This document shows, piece by piece, positions 1-8,758 of a DNA stretch of 40,045 nucleotides. Origin of the DNA: Streptosporangiaceae bacterium (GTDB taxonomy: Bacteria > Actinomycetota > Actinomycetes > Streptosporangiales > Streptosporangiaceae); assembly GCA_030038295.1 (NCBI GenBank), contig JASHPF010000341.1, forward strand, positions 1-40,045. Direction: 5' to 3'. The notes beneath the pieces are model-generated. The model did no database searches and was not told where the DNA came from. It was given only the letters and a program-made list of their open reading frames with translations. Within the stretch, counting starts at the first letter, position 1. Every line of letters starts with the position of its first letter. Both the position numbers and the translations under genes were made by a program.

Positions 1-77
1 TGGCCGGGCCGGCCGGGGGAATACGGCCGGCCGGCGCCAGTTCGGCCCTGGACCGCCTGACTGCGGGGATCCCGGCG

Positions 78-1490
78 GTGGCCAGCCCTCCCGAGGCAGG
101 GCCCGCGGCGGTCGGCCCGGCAACGGGAAGCGCGCCGCCAGCGGGGCCAGCAACCGCGCCGGAGCCGCCGGGCGAGCCGGCGGCGGCGGGGCCGGTACCC
201 GCCGCCGAGCCCACCCAGGCGGCGGGCAGCCCGCACGTGTTCCTCGTCGACGCGAGTCGCGTGGCGCTGAGCTGGGCGCGTCGACGTCACCTCGGACTCA
301 GCTCCGCGTGCGGGATATCGGTCGCGCTCGCGGGCTGCGCGGCCATCTGGTTCTCGGTCGGCACACAGGCCGGCATCATTCGTGGCGTCGCGGCGCTGTG
401 GGCAAGCTACCTGGTGCTCGCCGCCGGGCGCATCATCGCCGCGCAGTCGGCTGACCTCGACGGGACGGCCGCGGCCCGTCGCCGTGCGGGGCCCGTAACG
501 TGGCTGGCCGCGCTGGGAAGTGCCCTGGCCGAGGCTGCCGTCTACGGAGGGATCGTGGTCGGCGCGGCGGCTGGCGACTGGCCAGCCGCCTGGCAGCTCG
601 GCGTCATGGTGCTCGGTCTGGTTGCGGTGCGGAACGTCATGACGGCCTGTTCTACGCCGTACGGCTTCAGTGCGTCACCCGGCAGCTTGATCGGCAAGAT
701 CACCGCTGGGATCGTCGTGATGCCGGCCGGCGGACGCATCCTCGTGGTCGGCCTCGTGGCGCCGATCTGGGGTGCCCGGACTACCCTGCTGGTGCTCGTT
801 GCCTGGGCGATCAGCTCCGTCGGGTATGGATTGGCCGGTCGCCCGCGGGCCGACGTTGCCCCGGAGGCCACCGGACCAGACGGCAGTGGTCCGCTGATCG
901 CGTCGCCGACGCTGGTTCGGCTGCGGGATGACGGAGCGCTGGCGCGCGGCCTTGGCGCGCTCGTCCGGGGCAGCCTGCTGCCGCTGCCGCCGGCCATCCT
1001 CGGGCTGGCCGGGGTGTCGGTCCTGGCCGTGCTCGGCCTGCACGGCCTGCCAGGGGCGCTCATGATCGGCCCTGCGATCGTCATGCTGGTCGCCGCGCCA
1101 GGCTCGGCCAACGCGCACGCCGGCCGGCTTGACTGGCTTGTCCCGGTGCTGCTGATCACTGCCCAGGTGCTCTATCTCGCTGCCGTTGGCGAGGGCGTCA
1201 AAGTCCCGGGACCGGTGACTTTTGCGCTGGTGGGGGCCCTGCTGCTGCGGTACACCGACCTGGCCTGCTCGCGTCGGCCCGTGCTCCTCGCCGAGCCTCG
1301 CCGGCACCGGCGAGCGCACCGCGAGTACGGCACTGAACTGGGCTGGGAGGGCCGCCTGCTCTTCGCGGGGGTGGCCGCCGCCATGGGCATCGCGACGGTC
1401 GGCTACCTCCTGCTGACCGTCTACCTGGTGGGCCTGGTTGGTGCGAAGGTCGTGCGGAGCTGCTGTGCGCCCGAGCAGGACCTCCGGTGA
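78..1490 (+). CDS. DUF5941-like polytopic membrane protein, degenerate CDP-alcohol phosphotransferase fold
   Basis: 470 aa from a GTG, but the frame is open back to the window edge, so the gene may begin upstream. Residues 1-50 are Ala/Pro/Gly-rich and look unstructured; the rest is mostly hydrophobic helices. Residues 110-160 align by eye with the CDP-alcohol phosphotransferase core (D-x2-D-G-x2-A-R-x7-8-G-x3-D-x3-D, known from the family): TWLAALGSALAEAAVYGG sits where AWLDSMFDRAKEYAVYAG-like sequence is expected, and both catalytic aspartates are Ala/Ser. This suggests a non-catalytic relative, close to DUF5941 proteins of actinomycetes. The stop overlaps the next gene's GTG (GTGA), so the two are probably translated together. 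The family name is from memory. Confidence 0.6.
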   Translation: MASPPEAGPAAVGPATGSAPPAGPATAPEPPGEPAAAGPVPAAEPTQAAGSPHVFLVDASRVALSWARRRHLGLSSACGISVALAGCAAIWFSVGTQAGIIRGVAALWASYLVLAAGRIIAAQSADLDGTAAARRRAGPVTWLAALGSALAEAAVYGGIVVGAAAGDWPAAWQLGVMVLGLVAVRNVMTACSTPYGFSASPGSLIGKITAGIVVMPAGGRILVVGLVAPIWGARTTLLVLVAWAISSVGYGLAGRPRADVAPEATGPDGSGPLIASPTLVRLRDDGALARGLGALVRGSLLPLPPAILGLAGVSVLAVLGLHGLPGALMIGPAIVMLVAAPGSANAHAGRLDWLVPVLLITAQVLYLAAVGEGVKVPGPVTFALVGALLLRYTDLACSRRPVLLAEPRRHRRAHREYGTELGWEGRLLFAGVAAAMGIATVGYLLLTVYLVGLVGAKVVRSCCAPEQDLR

Positions 1491-2224
1491 TCGGCCTGGT
1501 CATGGCGGCTGGTGCGAGCCGCCGCCTGCGGCCGGAGACCGACCACCTGCCCAAGGCACTGCTACCCGTGGACGGCACGTCGACCATTCTCGACCTGGGG
1601 CTTCGGAACCTCGCCGGGGTCGGGATCGCTGACGTCGTCGTGCTCGTGGGCTATGCCGCGGCGGCCGTGGCTGCCCGCGTCCCGGAGCTGGAGCGTCGGC
1701 ACGGGGTGGCGATCGAGCTCGTCTATAACGCTCACGCCGAGGACTGGAACAACGCCTACTCGCTCTGGCTCGCGCGTGACCATTTTCGCCGGGGCGTCCT
1801 GCTGGTCAACGGCGATACCGTGCACCCAGCGAGCGTCGAGCGGGCGCTGCTCGCGGCCAGGGACGGTAGCTCGGACCTCATCCTGGCGCTGGATGACGTC
1901 AAGAAGCTGGCTGCCGAGGAGATGAAGGTGGCCCTTGGGGCGCACGACCGGCTCAGCCGGATCAGCAAGCTGCTGGACCCAGCCGATGCCGACGGTGAGT
2001 ACATCGGCGCGTCCCTGATTGAGTCCCGGGCAGCCGCAGCCCTGGCGGACGCCCTGGAGGCGACGTGGCGGCGCGATCCCGGCCTGTTCTACGAAGACGG
2101 CTATCAGGAATTCGCCAACCGAGGCGGCGTCGTCGTGGCGGCCCGGATCGGCGCCGTGGACTGGATCGAGGTGGATGACCACCGGGACCTCCGCCGAGCC
2201 AGGAACATCGCCAGCCGTTGCTAG
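1487..2224 (+). CDS. Nucleotidyltransferase, phosphocholine cytidylyltransferase/NTP_transferase family
   Basis: 245 aa. The N-terminus VIGLVMAAGASRRLRP is the GxxxxMAAGxGxRL nucleotide-binding loop of NTP transferases, and PKALLPVDG follows with the usual lysine. LLVNGDTVH (about residue 105) is the metal-binding segment. The family transfers a nucleotide monophosphate to a sugar-phosphate or phosphocholine-type alcohol, making an activated headgroup. The GTG start overlaps the stop of the DUF5941-like gene by four bases. With a G1P dehydrogenase-like enzyme next, a phosphorylated polyol is a likely substrate, but this is inference. The choice of CTP over other NTPs cannot be read from the sequence. 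Confidence 0.82.
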   Translation: MIGLVMAAGASRRLRPETDHLPKALLPVDGTSTILDLGLRNLAGVGIADVVVLVGYAAAAVAARVPELERRHGVAIELVYNAHAEDWNNAYSLWLARDHFRRGVLLVNGDTVHPASVERALLAARDGSSDLILALDDVKKLAAEEMKVALGAHDRLSRISKLLDPADADGEYIGASLIESRAAAALADALEATWRRDPGLFYEDGYQEFANRGGVVVAARIGAVDWIEVDDHRDLRRARNIASRC

Positions 2225-2312
2225 TCGCGGTTGGCAGCGGCCGCGCTGGGGGAGCACCTGAGCAGGCCGCCGCACGGGCCTCGGATGCGAGCGACCAGGA
2301 CGGGGGACAGCG

Positions 2313-3365
2313 ATGCCGCTGCTGACGCGGATGCTTCCGGCGCCGCTGGTCATCGACGTTCGGCCGGGCGCGGTTGCAGGCCTGACCGGACTACTGGCCG
2401 ACCATCGGATCGCCACGTCCGGCAAGGTGGCGGTGGCCGTGGGACCGGGCCAGGGTCAGAGCATTGCCGCGGAGGTCGACGTCGGGGCGGCGGAGATCTT
2501 CCAGGTGTCCGGGGGCACCCATGAGGCGGCCGCCGCGCTCGGTCACCGGCTGCGGACCGGCTCCTTCGAGGTGGTCGCGGGGATCGGCGGCGGTCAGACT
2601 ATCGACGTCACCAAGTTTGCGGCGCACATGGCGGGGATTCCGATGGTCGCCGTGGCCACGAGCCTGTCGCACGACGGCATCTGCTCACCGGTCAGCACGC
2701 TGCGGCACGAGTCTGGCGCTGGCTCGTACGGAGTGGCGATGCCCGTGGCCGTGATCGTTGACCTCGATCGGGTGCGCCGCGCGCCCGGCCCCATGGCTAC
2801 GGCTGGGATCGGCGACGTGCTGGCCGACCTCTCGGCGATAGCCGACTGGGAGCTCGCGGCCGCGGATCTCGGGGAGAAGGTCGACGGCCTGGCCATCGCC
2901 ATGGCCAGATCCGCCGCCGAGGCGGTCGTGCATCAACCGGGCCACGCCAGTTCTGACGGGTTCCTTACCGTTCTCGCCGAGTCGCTCATCCTGTCCGGGC
3001 TGGCGATGGCGGTGGCCGGCTCCAGCCGACCGGGGAGCGGGGGCGAGCACGAGATCATGCACGCCATCAACCAGCTGTACCCGGGGGCGGGCAGTCATGG
3101 CGAGCTGGCCGGGGTGGGCACCGTGTTCTGCGCGTTCCTGCGCGGCGACATCGAGCAGCTGGAACTGATTTCCGGGTGCCTGTCCCGGCACGGCCTGCCG
3201 CGGAACCCGGCCGAGCTCGGCATGTCGCACGCCGACTTCGCCAGGGCCGTCTGGTGCGCGCCCGAGACCAGGCCGGGCCGGTACACCATCCTGGAGCGGC
3301 TCGCCCTCAGCGAGGCTGACATCGCCGAGCAGGTGGACGCGTGCGCCAAGGAGGTCGCCGGGTAG
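2313..3365 (+). CDS. sn-glycerol-1-phosphate dehydrogenase-like, iron-containing alcohol dehydrogenase family
   Basis: 350 aa. The NAD(P)-binding stretch GIGGGQTIDVTKFAA (about 90-104) and the metal-site segments GIGDVLADLSA (165-175), GGEHEIMHA (243-251) and SHGELAGVGT (261-270) match the Asp-His-His metal ligands of glycerol-1-phosphate dehydrogenases (EgsA/AraM type) and dehydroquinate synthase-like folds. The reaction would be dihydroxyacetone phosphate to sn-glycerol-1-phosphate, or reduction of a similar phosphoketose. ATG start with GGGGGA 5-6 bases upstream. It follows the nucleotidyltransferase by 88 bases in the same direction. Bacterial members outside Bacillus have little assigned function, so the exact substrate is open. 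Confidence 0.8.
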   Translation: MPLLTRMLPAPLVIDVRPGAVAGLTGLLADHRIATSGKVAVAVGPGQGQSIAAEVDVGAAEIFQVSGGTHEAAAALGHRLRTGSFEVVAGIGGGQTIDVTKFAAHMAGIPMVAVATSLSHDGICSPVSTLRHESGAGSYGVAMPVAVIVDLDRVRRAPGPMATAGIGDVLADLSAIADWELAAADLGEKVDGLAIAMARSAAEAVVHQPGHASSDGFLTVLAESLILSGLAMAVAGSSRPGSGGEHEIMHAINQLYPGAGSHGELAGVGTVFCAFLRGDIEQLELISGCLSRHGLPRNPAELGMSHADFARAVWCAPETRPGRYTILERLALSEADIAEQVDACAKEVAG

Positions 3366-3372
3366 CGGCCGG

Positions 3373-5220
3373 CTAGCCCGAGCCGCTGGTGGAGATTCCG
3401 GCGCCGGGGGCCAGCCGCCAGCCGAGCACGCTGCCGATGTGGATGGTCGGCTGGCCGAATAGCTGGATCAGGAAGCTGCCAAGGCGGCTCGTCGTCGTCG
3501 TCACGGCGACGAGGGCGGCGGGCCGCCACGTCGCGAGGTCCGCGTTGATCTGCTGGCGGGAGGGCTCCGGCTCGGAGTAGTCGCCGACATACAGGTAGTC
3601 GATGTAGTACGAGGTGGGAGTCATCCCGGACCGGCCTGCCCGGCCCTGCCGGCCGGGCTGATTCGCGGCGATGAAGTCACCGCCGATCATGGTGGCTGGC
3701 TCGCCGCTATCGGCCTGCCAGCGCATCACCCCCGACGTGCCGGAATACGGGTACGGTGCCAGCAGCACGCGGGCATCCGCGGGCAGGTGCAGCGCGGCGA
3801 AGGTCGCGGTCCAGCCGACCGGCAGCCGGTTCACCTGGACCGGGGCGTACGGCGCCGGCACGAGGGGGAGCAGGGCCACCGCGGCGATGCCAGTCGCGAT
3901 CTTCGCCCCGTGCCGCCAGTTCGCGAACGGGGCAAACTGGCGGCTCCGCGCCAGGTCGAGCGCGAAGGCGAGCACCGCTGCCGCCGCGGCGTCTGCCAGG
4001 ATGCAGAGCCGGTCGGGCACCATGCCCTTGATCACCGGCAGGTGCTGCATCAGCCCCCACGGCAGCAGGAACGCCGGCAGCGTGGCGTGCGGCTGCATGG
4101 GCTTGGCGCCGAGCCCGAGCCACTCGAGCAGGACGCAGGTCAGGCCGGCCACCCGGATCGACAGTTCGTGCCAGAAGTAGACGATGGCGGCCACCAGCAA
4201 GATGATCATCGGTACGCCCAGGTAGGCCAGGTACTCGGGCAGCGGCTGCGGGTAGTTGTTGGCGATCACGCCGGTCGCGTGGGTGTGCAGCAGCACCCCC
4301 TCGGACGGGTTGATGAACGCGTATGGCAGCGTGCCCAGGTTCGTCAGCTGGCCGTGATAATTGATGATCGTCGTGGTCGAGGCGCCGCTGGCTGGCACAC
4401 CGTGGAACTGCACCCACAGCGCCCGCGCTGTCAGCACCAGGCCCACAACCGCCGCGGTCGCCAGCCCGACCGCCGCGGGCCGGAGCCGCTGCAGGACCTC
4501 GTGCGGCCTGCACGCGGCCAGCACGACGAGCAGGATGACGGCGGCGATGGCGGCGTCAACCAGCGCTTCCTCGCTGATGAACAGCTGGGCGGCGGCCATG
4601 AGGCCCAGCCACGCGCCATTGCGGACCGGCCGGCCGCGGCCGATAGCGAGCCGCACCACCCGGTCGATCATCAGCGGCGGCAGCATCGCCAGCACCAGCG
4701 AGTAGTGCCCGATTCCCGAGTTGACCAGGGCGGGCGAGAAACCGTACATGGCGCCGCCGAGCGCCGCCGCCAGCGGGCTCGCCTGCCAGCGGCGGAGCAC
4801 GTAATACATGGCCGCGGCGGAGCCGGCGAAGCCGATCAGAAGCAGCAAGGTCAGCCCAACCTGCGGGCCGAACGCCAGCGTGACAGGCGATACCACGATC
4901 CCCGGTAGCAGGACGGAGGTATTCCACATCAGGTTGACGCCGTGCGGTGCGTTCATCGCTGTCGTCTCGAGCGCGGGGAGACGCAGATGCTCCACCGCCG
5001 ACGCGGTATAACGAAGGAACCAGGTCGCCTGGTTGACGTCCTCGACGTCGCCGTTCTGGCGAGTAGTCGCCGGGTGGGCCAGCAACCGGGAGGTGACGTA
5101 GACGGCACCGAGTACGTAGCAGTACAGGGTGATCGCCTCGGCGCTGCGGGCCCAGGAGAGCACGCCACGACGGGTCGGCTGCTGCGATGACTCGACCGCC
5201 TCGGTGGCAAGTCTTGTCAC
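3373..5220 (-). CDS. Large polytopic membrane protein, GT-C glycosyltransferase-like
   Basis: I place the start at GTG 5220, not the track's 5307, because GGAGGCAACG directly precedes that GTG (615 aa). One N-terminal helix is followed by an extracytoplasmic loop holding GDVEDVNQATWFLRY and NAPHGVNLMWNTS, then about ten further hydrophobic helices and a C-terminal soluble domain of about 170 residues. The acidic first loop and the helix pattern resemble GT-C glycosyltransferases that use polyprenyl-linked sugars and act on the outer face of the membrane. It ends 7 bases from the convergent G1P dehydrogenase-like gene. The transferred sugar cannot be deduced, and it may be a structural relative without activity. 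Confidence 0.65.
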   Translation of the reverse strand: MTRLATEAVESSQQPTRRGVLSWARSAEAITLYCYVLGAVYVTSRLLAHPATTRQNGDVEDVNQATWFLRYTASAVEHLRLPALETTAMNAPHGVNLMWNTSVLLPGIVVSPVTLAFGPQVGLTLLLLIGFAGSAAAMYYVLRRWQASPLAAALGGAMYGFSPALVNSGIGHYSLVLAMLPPLMIDRVVRLAIGRGRPVRNGAWLGLMAAAQLFISEEALVDAAIAAVILLVVLAACRPHEVLQRLRPAAVGLATAAVVGLVLTARALWVQFHGVPASGASTTTIINYHGQLTNLGTLPYAFINPSEGVLLHTHATGVIANNYPQPLPEYLAYLGVPMIILLVAAIVYFWHELSIRVAGLTCVLLEWLGLGAKPMQPHATLPAFLLPWGLMQHLPVIKGMVPDRLCILADAAAAAVLAFALDLARSRQFAPFANWRHGAKIATGIAAVALLPLVPAPYAPVQVNRLPVGWTATFAALHLPADARVLLAPYPYSGTSGVMRWQADSGEPATMIGGDFIAANQPGRQGRAGRSGMTPTSYYIDYLYVGDYSEPEPSRQQINADLATWRPAALVAVTTTTSRLGSFLIQLFGQPTIHIGSVLGWRLAPGAGISTSGSG

Positions 5221-5548
5221 CGTTGCCTCCCTCGGGGGAATTCCCTCAGCTTTTCTCAAGCTAGTAATAGCCGCATCGCTGCGCGGCAAAGATAACGCAA
5301 TACGCACGTCGCCTTGCGGCGACCGGCGCAGAGTTATTGTGCCTATGCCGCGATTTCCGTCGGCGCCTTGCCTGATGTCGGCGGAAATGCAGTCGCCAGT
5401 TTACGGTACGAGTTACCCGGGCTGCGGCGACTCGGCTTTGTCTCCTACCTGACCGAGCTGCGCCGACCGAAACTGGCCCGAGCGGCTGCTGGGCCGGAGG
5501 CGGCCGGTAGGCTCATGGCGCTGCCATCGGGCTCACCGGGAGTCGTTC
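5221..5548. other. Divergent intergenic region, 328 bp
   Basis: This gap separates two divergently transcribed GT-C-like genes. It is less GC-rich around 5250-5310 (TTTTCTCAAGCTAGTAATAG, AAAGATAACGCAATACG), as expected for promoters, but I cannot fix a confident -35/-10 pair for either gene. The track ORF 5314-5556 has no ribosome binding site or recognisable family and is probably chance. Confidence 0.4.
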
Positions 5549-6955
5549 GTGCATGACCTCAAGGTAAGCGACCCGCAGGCGACGGCCACCGGCCGGCCTC
5601 TGCGTAGGCTGCCGGGCCTCCAGAGCCCGGTGTGGCTGGTCCTGGTCGCTGCTGCGCTGCTGGTCGCAGAATTGACGCCCGCGCTACTCCGGCTGCCGCT
5701 CGGTGCGGACGAGATTACCTACATCGCCAGGACGAGTGTTCGCGTCTCGGGGGTGATGCTGCCGCCGGTGCACGGCCAGGGCGCCGGCCTGCTCGCGGCC
5801 CCGGTGACGCTGATCACCGGCTCGCTGACGGCGGTCAGGGTCTGGATGTCCGTGCTATCGGCGGTGGGCCTGTTCCTCGCCCTGCTTACCTGGCGCGGGC
5901 TGCGCCCGATGTGGGTGCTTGCCGTGGCCGGCCTGATCCTGGCGAGCCTCGCGATCACGCAGGACAGTGGCGTGCAGATCTACCCCGACTGGTGGGGCGC
6001 GCTCGGCGTGCTCGCGCTCACCGGGCTGATCCTCCAGGCCGTCAGCGGCAGGCTGCGGTCCCAGGCGGCGCTGCCGCTGATCGCCCTGGCCAGCCTGCTC
6101 ATCGTGCTCATGCGGCCGCAGAACATCGTGTTCATCATGGGGCCGGCGATCCTCGCAGTCGTCGTCGTGCCCGGCTGGCGCAAGCCCAGGCTCCTGATCG
6201 CCATGGCGATCGGGGCCGCCCTCGGCTGCCTTGAGTGGATCATCGGGGCGTACGTCTGGTACGGCGGGCTCGCCACCCGGCTGCACGAGGCCGGCCAGGA
6301 GCCGCCCGCACTCAGCCTGTACTTCGCGCTCGGCACTCAGGAGAGGGTGCTGAGCGGGCCGTGGTACTGCATCCCGCCGGCCGGCTGCAAGGGCTGGACC
6401 ATGCCGGCGGAGACGATCTGGTGGGCGGTATTCCTCGGCGTCGCCATCCTCGGCGTCGTGGCTACCTGGCGAACCGCGGCACGGGCATCCGCGATGCTCG
6501 CGGCGGCCACCGCAGTGTGGGTGTTCGCCTGCTATTCGTTCCTGGTGCCGTTCGGCGCGCCGCGCTACATCCTGCCCTCGCTGGCGTTCCTGTCCGTCCT
6601 GGCCGCGGACGGGGTCGCCTGGCTTGTGACAAGGACCCGCTGGCGGACCGCGGGGGTGGCGTTTGCGTGCGTGTTCCTGCTGTCCGGCGCCATCTCCCAG
6701 CGGTTCGTGCTCCAGCACCTGGTGGCCTCCGAGCGCACCGAGCGGCCGTTCCAGGCCGAGGCCGCGAAGCTCCGCAGCCTCGGCGTCCGGCCGCCGTGCG
6801 CCATCTGGTCGCCGTCGGTTGCCTACTTCGTCGGGTGCACCGCACCGTGGACGGGCGAGACGATGCACGAGTTGCTCAGCCACACCCCGCAGGGGGCAGA
6901 GGGCTGGCGCCAGGTGACGCTGCCGGACGGCAAGCGGATTTACGTTCCGCGCTAG
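5549..6955 (+). CDS. Polytopic membrane protein, GT-C glycosyltransferase-like
   Basis: 468 aa from GTG. A first helix (about 29-48) is followed by LPLGADEITYIARTSVR, an acidic Asp-Glu pair in the first outer loop, where GT-C enzymes (for example the GT39/ArnT group) carry their catalytic acid. About nine more hydrophobic segments follow, then a roughly 80-residue C-terminal outer domain containing three cysteines (PPCAIW, FVGCTAPW, and CIPPAGC earlier). The start is supported by the reading frame and a weak GGGAG upstream. The neighbours are another GT-C-like gene and an LCP ligase, so a role in building a wall or membrane glycan is plausible. Confidence 0.6.
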   Translation: MHDLKVSDPQATATGRPLRRLPGLQSPVWLVLVAAALLVAELTPALLRLPLGADEITYIARTSVRVSGVMLPPVHGQGAGLLAAPVTLITGSLTAVRVWMSVLSAVGLFLALLTWRGLRPMWVLAVAGLILASLAITQDSGVQIYPDWWGALGVLALTGLILQAVSGRLRSQAALPLIALASLLIVLMRPQNIVFIMGPAILAVVVVPGWRKPRLLIAMAIGAALGCLEWIIGAYVWYGGLATRLHEAGQEPPALSLYFALGTQERVLSGPWYCIPPAGCKGWTMPAETIWWAVFLGVAILGVVATWRTAARASAMLAAATAVWVFACYSFLVPFGAPRYILPSLAFLSVLAADGVAWLVTRTRWRTAGVAFACVFLLSGAISQRFVLQHLVASERTERPFQAEAAKLRSLGVRPPCAIWSPSVAYFVGCTAPWTGETMHELLSHTPQGAEGWRQVTLPDGKRIYVPR

Positions 6956-6973
6956 CCGGGCGGGCAGCTCGGC

Positions 6974-8566
6974 CTAGGAACCATCAGGACCGGCAAATGC
7001 GCTGCTGTCGTCGCAGATGTTGACGCTGCCGGTAATCCCGCCGTAGGTGGTGGCGATGTCCGAGATCGAGGCGCTGCTGCTACTCCCGGCCGAGCTGGCG
7101 GACTGGAGTGACGTAAAGGTGGAGCCGAGGATAAGCTGCACCGCCGAACCGGTAAGGCTCGGATCCTCCTCGAGCGTGACGCTCGGGATCAGCTGGGCCA
7201 GCGTCTGCGCTTCCGCTAGCTCGGCCTTGCCGCTGTACTCGATGACCGAGTTCGTGTACGTGTCGGCGGCCGCGTCGGCGGGCGCGCCGACCACGTTGTA
7301 GCCGAGCTGGCTGAGGCTCGCGGACGTGGACGTCGCCAGCCCGCCGGTCGTCGTGCCGTTCAGCACCTCGACATCGACGTCAGAGGGGCTGACGGTCGCC
7401 GTCGCCGGGGTCGTCTTGCCGGACTTGGGCAGCGTGTTGTCGTGGGCGATGGCCGAGAACAGCTCGTTAGCCTCCGGCTGCACCCACTGAACCCAGTTGA
7501 CGTTGCCGTAGCTCGGCGTCTCCGACGAGCTGATCCACTGCGCGTTCCCGGTGTAGGTCGTCCACGGCACCGTGACGAACTGCACCGAGTCTCCCTTAAG
7601 CCCGCGCAGGTCCTCGGCGATGCGCAGCATGACCGACGGCGTCAGGCCACTGTCGGTCACCACGTCCTGATGGGAGGTCAGCGTGTCGATGACCGACAGC
7701 ATCGTACTGGGACTGGTCATCAGGCTGCTGTGCTCGAGGCCCTGGAACAGAGCCGCCATGAGGAACTGGTCACGCTGGATGCGCTGCGGGTCAGAGCCGG
7801 TGCCAAGATCCTCCCTGGTCCGCCAGAACGCGAGCGCCTCCGGGCCGTAGACGTGGTGCATACCCGCGCTGAGGTTCAGATTGGACAGCGGGTCGTCGAC
7901 GGCCTCCGGCAGGCACACGTTGACGCCACCCAATTCGTTGACGACCTGCTCGAAGCCCGAGAACGTGAGCTCGACGAAGTCGTTGATGTGGATGCCGGTG
8001 GTCTGCTCGATGGTCTCCCAGAGGCAGCCGGGACCGCCGTAGGCGAATGAGGCGTTGATCTGCTCGATGTCGTACAGCGGCTCGGCCGTCTGCCCCGACG
8101 TGCCGCCCTCGGGCGTGCAGTTGAGGATGGGGACGACGGAGTCGCGCGGGAAGCTGAGCACGTCGACCTCGTGTGCCCCCGGTGCGATGTGGACCACGAT
8201 CACGGTGTCGGAGCGGGCGCCTTCGATTGCGTCAGCGCCGCCGGTGCCGCCGATCTCGCCGTTGACGCCGACCCGGCTGTCGGAGCCGATGAGCAGAATG
8301 TTCAAGGCATTCGGGTCGGCGGGCGGCCGCTTCGCGGCGTTCAGGTCGCCCGACACGTCGACCCGCGCGATCCCGTCCCAGGCGGCGCGGTACTTGAGGT
8401 AGATCGCCAGCGAGCCACCCGCGACGACGACGGCCAGGAGCACGGCGAGCGACCGAACGACCAGCGTCGAGGTCTTGTACCTGCGGCCTGGTCCTCGGCT
8501 GGGCGGGCCGGCAGGATCGGCGGATGGCGGTGACCAGCCGGTGGCGGCGTCGTCGTCGGTAGGCAT
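6974..8566 (-). CDS. LytR-CpsA-Psr (LCP) family wall-polymer ligase with C-terminal LytR_C domain
   Basis: 530 aa. A short cytoplasmic tail is followed by one membrane helix (about 36-57) and an extracellular LCP domain with ILLIGSDSR (90-98), GARSDTVIVVHI (116-127) and VLSFPRDS (136-143). These are the Asp/Arg residues that bind the pyrophosphate of lipid-linked glycans. The C-terminus (VDVEVLNGTTTGGLA onward) is a LytR_C domain, common in actinomycetes. LCP enzymes move glycopolymers from a polyprenyl carrier to peptidoglycan (arabinogalactan or teichoic-type polymers). It sits between GT-C-like genes, which fits a polymer assembly set. It converges on the upstream GT-C-like gene with 18 bases between stops. 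Confidence 0.9.
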   Translation of the reverse strand: MPTDDDAATGWSPPSADPAGPPSRGPGRRYKTSTLVVRSLAVLLAVVVAGGSLAIYLKYRAAWDGIARVDVSGDLNAAKRPPADPNALNILLIGSDSRVGVNGEIGGTGGADAIEGARSDTVIVVHIAPGAHEVDVLSFPRDSVVPILNCTPEGGTSGQTAEPLYDIEQINASFAYGGPGCLWETIEQTTGIHINDFVELTFSGFEQVVNELGGVNVCLPEAVDDPLSNLNLSAGMHHVYGPEALAFWRTREDLGTGSDPQRIQRDQFLMAALFQGLEHSSLMTSPSTMLSVIDTLTSHQDVVTDSGLTPSVMLRIAEDLRGLKGDSVQFVTVPWTTYTGNAQWISSSETPSYGNVNWVQWVQPEANELFSAIAHDNTLPKSGKTTPATATVSPSDVDVEVLNGTTTGGLATSTSASLSQLGYNVVGAPADAAADTYTNSVIEYSGKAELAEAQTLAQLIPSVTLEEDPSLTGSAVQLILGSTFTSLQSASSAGSSSSASISDIATTYGGITGSVNICDDSSAFAGPDGS

Positions 8567-8758
8567 GACTCCTCACGGGTCAGGGCCAACGCGCTGGTCA
8601 CTGGCCTGGTTGCGATCCATCGTATGTCCGGTTCATGGGAACACAGAAAATTGTCGGTAACAGTATGAGAAGCTGACAGTTTTCTGAGAGCACGCCGGGA
8701 CTCCGCTCACGCTGGTACTTATTCCGGCCGACAGAACCTGCACCTCTACAGTTGACCT

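Noticed and set aside
3787-4908. 373-aa plus-strand ORF opposite the GT-C-like gene
   Set aside because: Composition is Arg/Gln/His-rich and it mirrors the minus-strand membrane gene; shadow frame.
5314-5556. 80-aa plus-strand ORF before the GT-C-like gene
   Set aside because: No ribosome binding site or recognisable family; overlaps promoter DNA and reads as a chance high-GC frame.
5855-6883. 342-aa minus-strand ORF
   Set aside because: Charged low-complexity shadow of the plus-strand membrane protein.
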